A stretch of DNA of 64,000 nt, from the NCBI GenBank assembly GCA_936432065.2, contig OW386293.2, forward strand, positions 105,111,795-105,175,794, written 5' to 3'. Each line of letters opens with the position of its first letter. Position 1 is the stretch's first letter. Origin of the DNA: Rutpela maculata (taxonomy: Eukaryota > Arthropoda > Insecta > Coleoptera > Cerambycidae). Shown piece after piece: positions 1 to 11,692 of the stretch. The position numbers and the translations under genes are program-made. The notes below the pieces were generated by a model that searched no databases, had not been told where the DNA came from, and was given only the letters and a program-made list of their open reading frames with translations.

Positions 1-2
1 CT

Positions 3-548
3 GTTAAAACAATGATATCCATGTACATCAAGGATAATCAGCGAAAATGGGATGATCACTTGCCCGCGATAAGTTGTGCGATACGAACGGCAAACAGTGA
101 GACGACCGGTTACTCACCTTACTATGTTAATTTCGGCCGTGAATATATTCAAACAGGTGATCGACATGGGTATCAGATGCCAAGTAGTGAGGATATAAGT
201 CATGATAATGCGATTAAGCAGCGTCAATTGGGTTTTCAAAAGTTATATGAAGAAGTTAAACAAAAATTGCACGCAGCTCAGGAACGTAATAGGAAAGTTT
301 ATAATCTCCGTCGTCGTCCGGTCCATTATAAAACAGGTGATAAAGTTTGGCGTAAAAATAAGGCTCGTTCTGATAAAATTAATTTTATAAATGCCAAATT
401 GTGTCCTAAATTCGTTGGCCCGTTTATCGTTAAGCAAAAAATTGGTTCTTGGACCTACGAATTGGCAGACGAATTAAAAGAACCGATGGGTATATGGCAC
501 GTGCAGGACCTCAAGCCATATAATGACACTGCTGATCTCGATTTGTAA
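3..548 (+). CDS. Ty3/gypsy Pol fragment: integrase C-terminal part
   Basis: The reading frame enters from outside the window (codons V-K-T precede the first Met at 12) and ends in TAA at 546-548, so only the last ~182 codons of pol are here. The front part (WDDHLPAISCAIRTANSETTG, about residues 17-37) is the end of the integrase catalytic core as in Ty3/gypsy elements. Residues around 138-155 carry the GPF/Y module (FVGPFIVKQKIGSWTYELAD), which helps integrase bind DNA. The end (WHVQDLKPY) is typical of the Pol C-terminus. No envelope frame follows; the polypurine tract comes 140 bp later. The frame is open, so this copy may be recent, but RT, RNase H and protease lie outside the window. Family call firm; activity not assessable. 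Confidence 0.9.
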   Translation, partial: VKTMISMYIKDNQRKWDDHLPAISCAIRTANSETTGYSPYYVNFGREYIQTGDRHGYQMPSSEDISHDNAIKQRQLGFQKLYEEVKQKLHAAQERNRKVYNLRRRPVHYKTGDKVWRKNKARSDKINFINAKLCPKFVGPFIVKQKIGSWTYELADELKEPMGIWHVQDLKPYNDTADLDL

Positions 549-687
549 TCAGATTGTTCAATCCTGAGAGATATAATCTATGTTATCTTAGAAGTTTGTA
601 TGTGTGTATGTGTATAATTCTTGTTTTGTAAAATTGCTGCGAGGAAATTAGTATCAGTAAATTTTGCTAGAAAATTTACTTCTTCCG

Positions 688-1700
688 AAGGAAGGGGGGA
701 GTGTCACGGTCCAATTTGTTCCGATTTGATTGAGCAAAAAAGATGTGTGTGTGTGTTGGTGTGGAGAGTGGACTCCGCTTCGCGGTTTGGCTCGCTTGAT
801 TGTTCCCACTGTTAATTATAAGTACATAGCATGGCAAAACAGCCACCGGTAACTTATAACTCTGCGATACAAACCTCAAGATCTCTTGTCATATCGATAG
901 CGTCCATAGGCGTGCGCCAAACTTTAGTCTCTTCATTAACATAATAAAATTAATATCTTTTTAACTAAAAGAGCTTATGTAATGCAGTAGAGTGTTCTAG
1001 ATAGGCAATTTATAGGGCTATCACCTAAATAATTTTAATTGTTCAGCGTTTTAGGCATTAATATTCCTTTTTCCTACCCAAGTGTTGGCCGATGCCCATT
1101 CGTTTTCTAGATATTTCGATTCCTATCTCATTTCCGGAGCAACTTAATTCAGGGTAGCCATTTTTAAGACAGGAAGTCAATGGAAGTTGTCGTGTGAAAG
1201 TGGAAAATATTTGTGGAAATCCATAATTTTGGGATAAATCCATCTTCACCGACATTTTGTGATTTTCACGTAATTTTGTGTCGATTTATTTCGAATTTTA
1301 ATTTGTGAAGATCTTAACTCTTTAAGAGGATTTTGAAGCCATTCTTTCAAACACCATCTTAGTCCTGCTAAGAAAAATTCTATTACTCCAGCATTTTCCG
1401 AGGCCCTCCATAGAGGTATGTTAAATTTCTAAAGTTAAACAAATTTTTATCGTTAGGGGCGTTTCTTCATAGGGGTTTAATTATTTTAGGGTCGCTCTGG
1501 CAGGGTGCACACCACATTTGCTCCATAAAGTATAAAGCTGCCCTTTGGTTTTAGTGAAAGAAATTCTTCTGGGAGAATAAATACGGTTCTGCTATCCAAC
1601 TGCAAACTTTCTCTTACCTGTAAATATTTTGGAGCCGTCTGCTTGGAGACGTCTAAGAGGTTCCCTTGGCCCCAAACACCCCCACCGATTCCTATATGGT
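688..1700 (+). repeat. Polypurine tract and 3' LTR of the gypsy element
   Basis: A purine run ending GAAGGAAGGGGGGAG (687-701) is followed at 702 by TGTCACGG, the usual PPT/TG start of a gypsy 3' LTR. Inside the presumed LTR are a (TG)n stretch near 745, a TATA-like sequence (TATAAAG, near 1530) and a poly(A) signal AATAAA at about 1577. The LTR end could not be fixed: there is no second LTR in the window to align and no clear TSD. An end between about 1680 and 1800 is an estimate from the position of the poly(A) signal. Confidence 0.6.
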
Positions 1701-3138
1701 AATCGAGGTACCTGTATGAAAATAAAGTTGCTCTGGTAGGTAATTATTGTAATTATTTGGCTTGAAACATCCCTTTAAACTTGTGGGAATTATAAGAACA
1801 TTTCGTGGAGCTCTAGACAGGAACATGAACGTATGATCATTGCTACATGTATGAATTTTCGGTTAAATATCACTTGTTTGGTTGAAAGATATATGTATGT
1901 ATGAATATATTTCTTTAAATGCTAAGCAGTTAAAATATCTAAATAAATGTACACACATATAGGCTTAATTTGATCTTTTACATAGAACAAAGCAAGAACC
2001 CTAATAATATTTATCTATTTGTTTATTTACCTATTTATTTTTGTTTTGTTCTGCTTATCTGATAAGTAATAATAATCATTTTTTTTTTTTTTTTTGTGCT
2101 AAATTATGCTGTGATTTATGAATATATCAATATTTACATATTTCCTTATCGTAACATAAATATCTTGTTTATTAATTTGTCTATCAACTTAAAGTTGTGG
2201 GTTATTTCGTGATTTTGAAACACAATTAAAATAAAATATCGATACCAAACCAATTGTTTTTTTTTTTTTTTAAATCACGTGGCGCTCAATTATTTAGATC
2301 ATATTTATCCTGCTCTACTGTTATAGCTGGCGTTGATTTGGTACCCGATTTTTTAGGTAAATCATATTCAACGTATTTCAAGTTATTTAGTAAACTTTAA
2401 TATATTTTTTTTTGTTGTTGTATGTGTATCTTATGCATATATACCGGTATATGTATATATATATATTTTTTTGATTAGCTATTTCTAAATGCCACACCCT
2501 AATAAACAAAGACTCTGAAATTCTCATGCTCACTACGCTCAATTATTATTATTTTTTTTTCAAATATCAACATTATTTTAACTAGCTTATACTGTCTCAA
2601 CTTTTGCTTCTATTTTACCGTGGCATAATTCATCTGAATTGACTAAATCACCTTATTATGATAAAAAAAACATCAAACTGGGTGATTAGGGATTTCCTTT
2701 GCAATTAAAACCAATAAAAACTCTAAAAAAATAAAATCCACCACCTTAATTGGTGGTGAGTATTGGGTGTAAAAGTATTCAGAAGTAATCACATTATAAC
2801 CTGATAATACCCATTTACTGAGGAGTTTTGTTTTTTTTTTTTTAAATAAATAAATAACCGTATATTATTAGATATTGTAACTTACACCAATCTTATGGAT
2901 GGTGAAGGGTGTGGGAAACGAGGGGGAGGAGGGAGGTGAAATTATAATTTTTGCGTCTTTTTCTACTTACCTAACGAAACTGAGTATTTTGAAAGAATTT
3001 CCGGCAATAAAGAATAACTTTTTGTTGCAAGTTCTAATATCAATCTGAATGCCACCACTCAAATAAGGGTTGATTTTACTGTCTTCCCGATGTTTTTAGC
3101 CAATAGCTCAGATGACAGAGAACATTTTATAGTGAAAC
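1701..3138. other. AT-rich stretch, no gene seen
   Basis: Homopolymer A/T runs, a short (TA)n tract near 2450-2467 and no supported coding region. The 3' part of the gypsy LTR may extend into the first ~100 bp. Confidence 0.5.
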
Positions 3139-3520
3139 CCACAAAAATTTGCAAACTGATTAATTTTTTTTTGAGTTCGTGAAAGTGTATAGCATAATAT
3201 CCTGAAAAGTTTACATTTCGCTCGGATGCAGCACATAAAAAAAAGTGAAAAAAACTTTTTTAAACCATTTTTTCTAAATTTTGAAATTAAGTCAGGGTAG
3301 GAAAAAATAAAAAATAGGTGGATAGACCACGTGTTTCTGAACAAAAAATATTCTAATAAAAATCGCTAAAGTCACGGTATTCCTGGAAAAAAATAGTGAA
3401 ATAACTTTGTCACTTTGCGCGGCCAGCGCACGGTTAAATGCATACTATGGAACCTCTAAAAATTCTCAGCTGTTCTATAGAGTAAAATATAGTAGTTTGT
3501 GCAACAACAATGGATATGAT

Positions 3521-3598
3521 ATCCATATCGCACGATAAAGAAGTTTGAGTACGACGCCGAAGGCGGAGTGCTTCAAATCTTTTGAGTGCGATATGGAT
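3521..3598. repeat. Two-part hairpin
   Basis: Outer 13-bp arms ATCCATATCGCAC (3521-3533) and GTGCGATATGGAT (3586-3598) are perfect. Inside them a second imperfect stem pairs TTTGAGTACGACGCC (3544-3558) with the segment at 3562-3577 around a GAA loop. The sequence is GC-richer than its surroundings. Confidence 0.75.
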
Positions 3599-4636
3599 AA
3601 TCCACTCGAGTTGTACATGTACAGTATACTTTTTCTATGACCAGCTTAAAAATACTACAAAATTTATTAAACATTTAATATATTACACAAATACACAGTG
3701 ACAGTATATACTGATAGTTACTTTGACAGCCTACGCACTAATTTGATTTTAAAACGAATAGTTGTCTATGTACTTAGTACACGAACTGTGATTGGTCGGT
3801 TTCATTTCATATCCATCCTAAAACTGATCTGAAATATATCCGTTCAGTTAACTGGAATTGCCTACTTATCCATTCTACAGACTGTACAGAAAACGGCGAA
3901 TTTACATAAGGGAGTAGAAAAAAGCTTTTTTCTCTTTCTGATTACACGTTTTAAACATTTTTCTTAGTGAATAGGAGAATAAATTGTGAGTATGGAGGGA
4001 AAATATATAATTATCAACGCATACACAGACATTACAGATAGCCGCTGAATCGCTCGCATGAATTTTTATGTGCCTTTACTGTATTGTATTTATTATCCAC
4101 ATTTCAGCTATATCCAATGGATTCCTTATACATTTGTTAATGTATTGGAAAAATTCCCGAATTTATATTCAAAATAGTCAAACATATTTTCATAGTTATA
4201 AGGATAAGATCGCGAAAATCGAAATTTCTTATCATGATCTGATTGATCATAATTTCCAAAAAATGCATACAAGTAAACGATTTTTTCTGAAATCGATCGA
4301 CAATGTCTACATTTTCGGCGCGATTGTAGATCGAAAAATGCACAATTCCAGTATTTTAGTCCGTTGCTAAGAAACTATCAGAAAACAGACCGGAAAAGAT
4401 TCGTTGCCAAGCAACGATCAATCGACCTAGGCCGGGAAAGTAACATTCCCGTACGGTTTTTTATGACAGTAAATAAATACACGCAGACAAAACAACTCAC
4501 AATAAAATTGCATTTATTATTAAGCAGTTAGATTGTAATGAAGAAATGTTATGCATTAATACAAATTCCTTAATTTATAATAATATTGATTGTGATTTCA
4601 GAAAAAATAGTATGTGTACTTGGTGTACGGTGTACG

Positions 4637-4734
4637 GTGTAAAAGCACATTCCCAGACTTCGATGCTTGTTGGCACCGACTAGCGCCTCGGCCAACAATT
4701 TGCATCGTCGCCCGGGAATGTATTGCTTTTACAC
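4637..4734. repeat. Two-part hairpin, ~98 bp
   Basis: The left arm GTGTAAAAGCACATTCCC (4637-4654) pairs with 4714-4734, with only a 3-nt bulge. An inner stem pairs CGATGCTTGTTGGC (4661-4674) with 4691-4707. A short tandem TGTACGG precedes it. The two-tier layout is like the 3521-3598 hairpin, although the sequences differ. Confidence 0.75.
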
Positions 4735-5543
4735 ATAAATACACAATGTACTATTGTGTTTGAACATTCGAAAAATATACATTTTTCCGAAATAGTGATA
4801 TTTTATTTTTTCCAATGGAAAAGGGGTCAATTTCTCGACAAGATACAGCCTCCAATATATGTATATTTATTAAAAAAAAATCATCAAGCAAGAAAATTAA
4901 AATGACTTGAGATGTACTTTTTTTTAATCCTCGTTTTTACAACTTAATAAACCATAACAATCATGAAGTGTACATACTTTTCAACGGTTCTCAATGAAGA
5001 AAGAATTTTTTTGAAGGGCTTCTATTTTTTTCTATATTGTTTATTGCGACGACTGAGTTCGGGCATGATAATATATATAAGTATATTTTTCCCATACATC
5101 CTTTGCTTGTATTGTTTAAAACAAAAAAGTATCAGAAAGCTACAATTTTCATCTTTTAAATGAACCAAGATTCATACAGATTGAACAAATTCTGATTTAG
5201 TGACATGTAATTCAATGCGTCGGTGTCACAGTCATGCGTATTCAAGCGCGTGCACGCATGGATCTGGCTTCGAGTTATAACGTTACACTTGACTATTTTT
5301 TTCCGGGAAAACCGTCTCTTTAACGATAAATTTTGTTAGGACATTTTTTGTTCATAAATACAAGATCTATCCCACCTATATTTTTTATTTAATTTAAAAA
5401 TTTTGAAAAAATGGATGAAAACAATTTTTTTTTTAATTTTTTTTATGTTCTGCATCCGAGCGAAATGTAAACTTTTCAGGATATTATTCTATACACTTTC
5501 ACGAACTCATTAAAAAAAATTTTACACTTTGCAAAATTTTGTT

Positions 5544-6159
5544 CATTCATTCATCGAATGGTCTACAATCCGGATGACAGATTGGCATACAGCATCCAAA
5601 AATTAGTAAAAAAAAAGATGGTTAGCACGGATGGGCCAAACATTGTTCATTTGAGATACCGATTGTCCCATTATGTCTTCTTTCATTTAGGCTCAAAACA
5701 GAACTGAACTCTTTTCGGTAGGGCCATCCTGTATATACAAAAACTATATGTAAGATATTTTTCTCTCTGTCTTTGTATTGAAACCATCCCTAATTTTTTT
5801 ACAAATTGACATCACCTCTTGCTTTACTTTTTACAATCTGTGCACATTTCATGCTTAAGTTAGAATGTGGTGACAGATGGACGGATAAGCGGACTTATAA
5901 ACACGCGAGTATGCATAAGCCCTGCGGAACCCCTAAAATAAAAAGAAAATACAAGTTTCGTTACCATTCAGACAGCAAACGCAATTTAATTTTACCAAGT
6001 TCATTAAATTGTTTTACCATGTATGGCTCGAGAAACCCGGAATGTCTCTTACATACTGTTAATAAGTAACCTGAAGATTATCATAGAAAATTGTCTCATA
6101 GAATCAGCAGAACTGCTCTGAAGGTCGTTTAGATTATCTGGAAGTGACAGATGATTATA
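5544..6159. other. No gene seen
   Basis: AT-rich, no supported coding frame or RNA gene. The 87-codon frame at 5806-6069 shows no recognisable domain. Confidence 0.4.
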
Positions 6160-6850
6160 CAGGTCTTGTCCTAAGGTTCTAATTTAACTTTTCATGAAGT
6201 ATTTTGACGAGCTGAAGCCAATTTTGGACAAAAAAATTTCTATCGGTTCATTTTCCCTCTACCACCACCCCCCTTCATCCCCTAAAAAGGACAAAAAAAG
6301 GGTCTCGTCCTAAAGATCTCATCTAACCTTTCTGAAGTAATTTGACGCGCTGAACTAATTTTGGACAAAAAAAATGGGATGAAGGGAGTGGCAGAGGGAA
6401 ACTGAGCCGATAGAATTTTTTTTAATCCAAAATTGGCTTCAGCTTGTCAGAAAAGTTAGGTCAGAACTTTCAGATACTTTTTTCTTGCCCTTTTCTAGGG
6501 GACAAAAGGTGTCCAAAATTGGCTTCAGCACGTCAAAATACTTTGAAAAAGTTATATCAGAACCCTGGGACAAGCAAGACCTCATTTTTGCCTTTTTTAT
6601 TGGATAAAAGGGAGTGGTAGAGGGAGACTGACACGATATAATTTTTTTTTGTCTAAAATTGGCTTCCGCCCATCAAAACACCTCAGAAAAGTTAGATCAG
6701 AACCTTAGGACAAGACATTTTTCTTGCCCTTTTTATGGGATAAAAGGGATGGTAGAGAAAAATGAAACGGTAGAATTTTTTTTTCAAAATTGGCTTCAGT
6801 GCGTCAATATAATTCTAAAAAGTTAGATGAGAACCTTAGGACGAGACCTG
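6160..6850. mobile_element. Palindromic array / foldback-like element
   Basis: Starts CAGGTCTTGTCCTAAGG (6160) and ends with the near reverse complement, CCTTAGGACGAGACCTG (6850). Between lie about six copies of a ~130-bp unit marked by CCAATTTTGGAC or its complement and by AAAAGTTAGATCAGAACC. Two units (from ~6163 and ~6302) point one way and four (around 6410, 6510, 6645, 6775) the other, so the array can fold back around ~6390. No ORF. I see no clear target-site duplication. Confidence 0.7.
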
Positions 6851-7310
6851 TTTTTTTTTTTGTAGACCTGTGTTATCCTCATGTTATCCAGAAATCCCTG
6901 TAGTATCTGCCAGACAGATTTCGATAGACATAAGATCTGGTCAAAAGTTATCCATTATTTTTCCCAAGACATAGCTCACAGTAAAACTGACTGCTCGCGT
7001 GACTCACCTTGCCTCATGAACTTGCCGTGGTTTGTTTGTCTATAAATTCCGAGGCAGTCTCGGGAGGCACCGTGGCAAGTCGGTATGCAGTTCTGCCAAT
7101 TGATAGTGTCATACAAGCAAAAAGTGGAGTCGCAAAAAAAATTACTTAAGGATTTGCAAGAAATAATTTCTTAACTAGGTTACATCACAAAAGTATTTAT
7201 CCCTGTTAAAATTATTATCTTATAGTTCTTTACCGAATTAGATTGGTATTTTTCTTTCCTAAATATTCGGAAAATAATAATACATAGAGGAAGAAGGAGC
7301 TATTTTCCAC

Positions 7311-7535
7311 CGCCGCGGTAGCTCAATGGGTTAAGGCATATTGAGCGGCGAATATGCTGATCGACTGTCTACCGTGCTCTTCGTTCGACCCCCAGCCCTG
7401 ATATTGACAACACCGGTGGGTATGGATGTAGGTCTGCGTTTTTCCAAATGTGTAACCCCCTTCCGCATAGCCTTGGCTTTGGATTTGGGGGTTGTCTTCT
7501 ATCTGTGGTGTGTTTATGTTTATGTTTACTATTAA
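7311..7535 (+). mobile_element. tRNA-derived SINE, copy 1
   Basis: Has an internal pol III promoter: A-box-like TAGCTCAATGGGTTAAGG (7319-7336) and B-box GTTCGACCCC (7383 on). A unique body of ~130 bp follows and the end is (TTTATG)n-like. It aligns over its whole length with 32316-32545, differing at roughly one base in nine. Copy 1 is more decayed in the tRNA-like part: the T stem of copy 2 is not preserved here. No firm TSD. Confidence 0.85.
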
Positions 7536-7756
7536 AATACTGAAGTGAGCGAGGATAACTTGCTTTTTGTGGTTTTTAGCTTTTAGTTTTAGTATATTGC
7601 AAAATAGTAATTTACACTTTTGGCGCCTAAGCAACAGCGGTATTTACAGATCGGTTGCTAGGGCTCCAGTTCCATTATTAAGTTGGGGAATGCCACTACC
7701 CTCAAACAGCAAAGGTGAATTACTAACTTACTCGGAATACTTACAATTCTCTCTGC

Positions 7757-7802
7757 GGATTCGTGGCTCGGACAAATTATAATTTCTCCTAGCCACGAAT
7801 CC
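7757..7802. repeat. 12-bp stem hairpin
   Basis: GGATTCGTGGCT (7757-7768) and AGCCACGAATCC (7791-7802) form a perfect stem with a 22-nt AT-rich loop. Function unknown. Confidence 0.6.
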
Positions 7803-7966
7803 AATAATTATCAATGGTAGAGTGGGAGAACTTCATTCCTTCTGCACACCGGTGATGACATAGGCTGGACTTTTAATAACTTCGGAATACGGATACTTGC
7901 ACGACTATCAAACTTACTTGCTGGTTCTGGTGGAGCACGTCTTACTCTCTACTCTCTGTGTCTTGA

Positions 7967-8310
7967 TTTCTACTGCCAGCTGCCAGCTCTCCTAGCCTCG
8001 ACGGAAACACAGTGGGAGAAATGTCCAAGCATAGTGCGTACAAGTATTAAGTGACGTCAGAGTATATTTCACCACAACGGATTTTTGTGATTTTACGATG
8101 TGGCCCCTTGTTGGAATTAGAAAATCTCCTTTCAAATTTACTTGGTTACTTCTAGGCACGTCTAGCTTGGTGTGGAGCTCGATCGGGACTCACTCCTCTT
8201 GTGAGTTTCAACTGCCAACTATCCCCTGTCCACCAGGGGTCGAAAAGTGGGAGAGATGGCCAAGTACGAAGCGTATTAGTAATAAGTGACTGGACTGGGA
8301 ATATTTCACT
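7967..8310. repeat. Direct duplication, ~105-bp units
   Basis: 7967-8071 and 8205-8310 align directly. Both run from TTTC-ACTGCCA through GTGGGAGA, CCAAG and TAAGTGAC to ATATTTCAC. Period about 238 bp; diverged. No coding frame. Confidence 0.55.
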
Positions 8311-8471
8311 TGTCATATTTGTGGAATTAGAATTAGCTTACGAAAATATTTAAAAGTCAAGTTTGGACTGGAGAATAGTTTAACTTATAAGTATTTACGG
8401 CTGGCGCCATGGTTTAGAAACTCATATATGCTCCCAGGTCGACTGCCGATATTGGACTGGCTCGTTATCGC

Positions 8472-9255
8472 ATTTTGTAGTATGTGCCTAAAGCATAAGG
8501 CTTTCCATATTTTAATGCTTGCCTCGAGTTAAAGTGTATGGGGATGGCGATGCTCTTGGACTGAGCTGATATGGTTTGTTGTTTCATGGTTAGTTGGTAT
8601 AGTTATTGTTGACTGTTTTAAGTGTGTTAGTATTCTTGGTTGTAGTGCATGTGGTTACTGTGGTTAGTGTGGCGTAGTGTGTGTTAGTTTTGGTGTGGTA
8701 AGATGTTTATTTGTTTGTGTGTAATTCTCGTTTTTTTTTTTTTTATTTTCGTTTTTTTAATTTTTGTACGGCTCCTTTGTGCATCATTCTCTTTCTTGTT
8801 TTGCTTGAAATGTTTATTGGATTTTTTGTTTTTTATTTTTTTGTTTTTTTCTCAAATATGTGTTAGTTTTACAATTTTGCTAGTTTGAGGTGGGAGTGTA
8901 AATGTAATTTAGGGAAGAGTGTTTGGTAGCTTCAAAAAATTTAGGTGTAATTGGGTTGGTAAGAGTTGAATTATTGGATTGCACCAATGTATTGGCCAGG
9001 TTTGACAAAAGTGTTGTGAATATATAATCACTTAAACTGAAATGTTGTGTAATACAGTGATGAGACAATAGTTGTGTGATTTGTTGACAGTTCTTAGGAT
9101 TTTATTTCGTAATATCTGCAGTGTTTTTTGCTTGGTGGGTGTTGTGAGGGGGAACCGCGGGCGATGGTTTAGTATACATATTGTTTGCGTACGATTTCAT
9201 TACCTGGCGATTAACGACTTCTCACAGCAGTGTTTTATTACGCGGAAAATTATAT
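8472..9255 (-). pseudogene. Jockey-like LINE: RT C-terminus and 3' UTR
   Basis: Read on the minus strand this is the 3' end of the same LINE family as 39491-41367. The protein part (9255 down to ~8880) matches the end of that ORF (LSDYIFTTLLSNLANTL here, LSDFIFKKLLPNLANTL there; both end LNYIYTPT) with at least one frameshift near 9040. The 3' UTR continues to the shared terminal motif GGCACATACTAC (complement of 8474-8487), again without a poly(A) tail. The copy is 5'-truncated and much more diverged than the 39-kb copy, so it is older. Confidence 0.8.
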
Positions 9256-10090
9256 AAAATATTTATTACAGCCTGTGGGTTTTACAAGTAATATGCTAAA
9301 TAATATATTCTTAATAAATTATTTGGGTGAAACTAAGCTTGCCAAAATGCTCTTCGTTACAATACCTTTCATCTCTTTGCGTGATAACTCCAGTAAAATA
9401 CACTTTAGGCGCCATCCACAGGGGGTTGTAATGTAGGATGTATTTCGGAGCACATATTTATGCAGACTTTTCAGGTCAGCTCCCAAACGATCTAACATCC
9501 TGTATTACTAAATATTATTACAACTATTATAACTATTAACTGAACCGTTCTATAGAACAATTACAATAATAATTGATATAATTAAAATGTAATGATATAA
9601 TGTTTATTTACTGTAAAAAATCTCTACACTACGAATTTAGCGTTCAGTGAAATGATTAATGAAAATGGTTTTATTTAGTAAATATTACTGTATTTGCGTT
9701 ATTGTTAATGATTAAAATTATAAATTGTGTTTCAATCACCCAATTTGTATGAAAATACATCCCATCAAGCATAAAATATGCATAAAGCTGTCAGTAAAAA
9801 ATTGAACATTCAATAAAGCAATGAAAATGTAATCGGGGACGAAAAAACTGTCCACTGAAAAAGCGCAATTCGGTTTATTGATTTAATGAAAATGAAGCTA
9901 ACACAACATTAAAATATACATCTCTTTATAGTTAGCAGGCTCGTGATATTTTGGGTATATGATTTGATCATCCTTTATGTCGAAAGGTAACGTAGTTTGT
10001 GTTATGTTAAGCAAGAAAACGCATGGTGTAAGGCCCGTTGTCCGTGCGTTGTCAAATGACTTCAAACTTGTAAAAAAAAATTTTAAAAAC
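9256..10090. other. No gene seen
   Basis: AT-rich, without a supported frame, RNA gene or clear repeat. Confidence 0.4.
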
Positions 10091-10314
10091 ACTTTTTAAA
10101 AACAAGCTTTTATTATTATTTAGGTGTTCTAAAACGAAAAATATAAAAATAAAAGAAAATTGGTTGCCTTAAAAGCCTGTCGCGCGCGAGAAGGTAAGCA
10201 AATATTTTTTTTAGTTCTATTCACGCGACAAACTTTTTAAGACAATAATTTTTTTTATTTTTATTTTTTTCGTTTTAGTTCTTAAATAATAATAAAAGCT
10301 TTTTCTTAAAAAGT
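10091..10314. mobile_element. Palindromic MITE, ~224 bp
   Basis: The two halves are imperfect reverse complements over about 95 bp each. Starts ACTTTTTAAAAACAAGC, ends GCTTTTTCTTAAAAAGT; the arms share TTTTATTATTATTTA and TAAAACGAAAAA. A GC-rich CGCG pair brackets a short spacer near 10180-10226. No protein. TSD not identifiable in the surrounding A/T runs. Confidence 0.65.
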
Positions 10315-10990
10315 TTTTTTTGCATTTTATTTTTAAATTTTTAGTTACGTCCTAATTAGTTTTACATTCATTGCGTCTTCCTTACTTACGATAACACCGT
10401 ATCCTTCGCCATTTCTTAGAATACAACGTCTGAGTGAATACACTGTTCGATCAAATTATGGTGTTAAACAAAACAAAAATCATCATAATCCGCGTCATCG
10501 ACGCGCCCCCAATTTTTTTGGTTGTTTTTAATTAAAAAAAAATTTCATCTTTGGTGCATATAAATTAGACAAAAGTGGGCTACTTTTTGACTAGCAAGAA
10601 GGAAAATAGCACAACTGGTTCAACCGGAAATCAACTATTTTTTCTTAAAAAGAATGACTATATTTTACTTCCACATCCAGTGGAAGTATAGTAACGACAA
10701 AAAAATTTTGAAAATTGTTATTGTTCAAATAGGCTTAGAATGTCATGTCGAGATTTTAAATTTGAACGAAAAAACATTTCTGTCTGTCGGTTTGTCTGTC
10801 TGCAACTTTTTTGAGCGTTTAAGATATTGACTTGAAATTTGGTACACATATGTACTTTAACTGGATTTGGAACTAGATTATATTTTCATCTTATTCCGTC
10901 GAAGGGTTGGGGAATAAATTGTGGTAAATGGGAGTAAATAAATAAATCAAGCAGGTAAGAGTCCATACAATTGGTAATTAGTATATACTG
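10315..10990. other. No gene; repeat-like motifs
   Basis: Contains a TCTGTCTGTC / GTCTGTCTGC cluster (10780-10803) of the kind often seen in insect interspersed repeats, and a small hairpin ACTTCCAC...GTGGAAGT (10669-10689). No coding region. Confidence 0.4.
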
Positions 10991-10995
10991 TTTAC

Positions 10996-11433
10996 ATGAA
11001 ACGTAAAAAGATCCATCAGTTTTTAACAGAAAAAACTAAAAAAGCTTATTACCAAAATAAAATTGCAAATTCTGAAAACCAATCTTAATCTGCTTGGAAA
11101 GATATGTCCGAGTTATGTAATCGTTACAAAGGCCCTAATAATATAATAATAAACAAGGGTGGGGTTTAGTATGAAGATTCTAAAGTAATTTCTTCATTAT
11201 TCAATGAGTTTTTTATTAAAACACCTAAAAATATAATTGATCAAATTCCAAAATTAAATAATTCGTCTTCAAATAATAATAATAATAATATAAATATACA
11301 AAACAATTCGTTATTTCTTAATCCGTTTACCGCCGAGGAAATGTTAGATTTACTATCCAAAAATTAGAAAACAAAAAATCATGTGGTACAGATGATGTTC
11401 CAATGTTTATAATTAAAAAAATAATTAGATTAA
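10996..11433 (+). pseudogene. LINE A, 5' visible part: EN-RT linker and start of RT
   Basis: Translates as a linker (KKAYYQNKIANSE...SSLFNEFFIKTP...LNPFTAEEMLDLLSK) leading into the first RT block (KKSCGTDDVPMFIIKKI), with in-frame stops and a frameshift near 11367. Endonuclease is missing, so the copy is 5'-truncated near 10980. It stops at the foldback element inserted at 11437 and resumes at 13667 and 16604. Similar in type to CR1/Jockey-group RTs; clade not certain. Confidence 0.8.
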
Positions 11434-11692
11434 TTACACAGCCCCACAAAAAAAAATGAAAGTTCATACTCCAGAGTCGGACATATGTATTCCTATGTAT
11501 TTTTCGACGCTGAATCCGATCCCGAGCTCAGAAATGGCCCTCCACGTCTGGAATTGGCCCCACGGGGCCAAAAATGGCCTGAGAGGTGGATTCCGGGATG
11601 GGGCGTGGTTAAAGGTGCATTCTAAAGCCAAAGTCGAGTTTGTGGTCGAAAAGTTCACGACCAACTGAAATTTCGCGTTTGGGTCCGGAAAA

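Larger units (their letters stand above)
3139..5543. repeat. Inverted-repeat pair, ~260-bp arms, 1.9-kb spacer
   Basis: The left arm (3139-3400) and right arm (5285-5543) are reverse complements. The best block, about 75 bp with few differences, lies at 3172-3242 versus 5441-5512 (contains TTTCGCTCGGATGCAG on the plus strand at left). Homology fades toward both ends. The spacer holds two strong hairpins (3521-3598, 4637-4734), small palindromes at 4400-4451, and no recognised gene; the 100-codon frame at 4068-4370 has no features of a real protein. This may be the terminal inverted repeats of an old DNA element or two copies of one repeat in opposite orientation. Confidence 0.7.

Noticed and set aside
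4068..4370. 100-codon frame overlapping a minus-strand frame
   Set aside because: No homology I recognise, low-complexity hydrophobic start, inside a non-coding spacer between inverted repeats.
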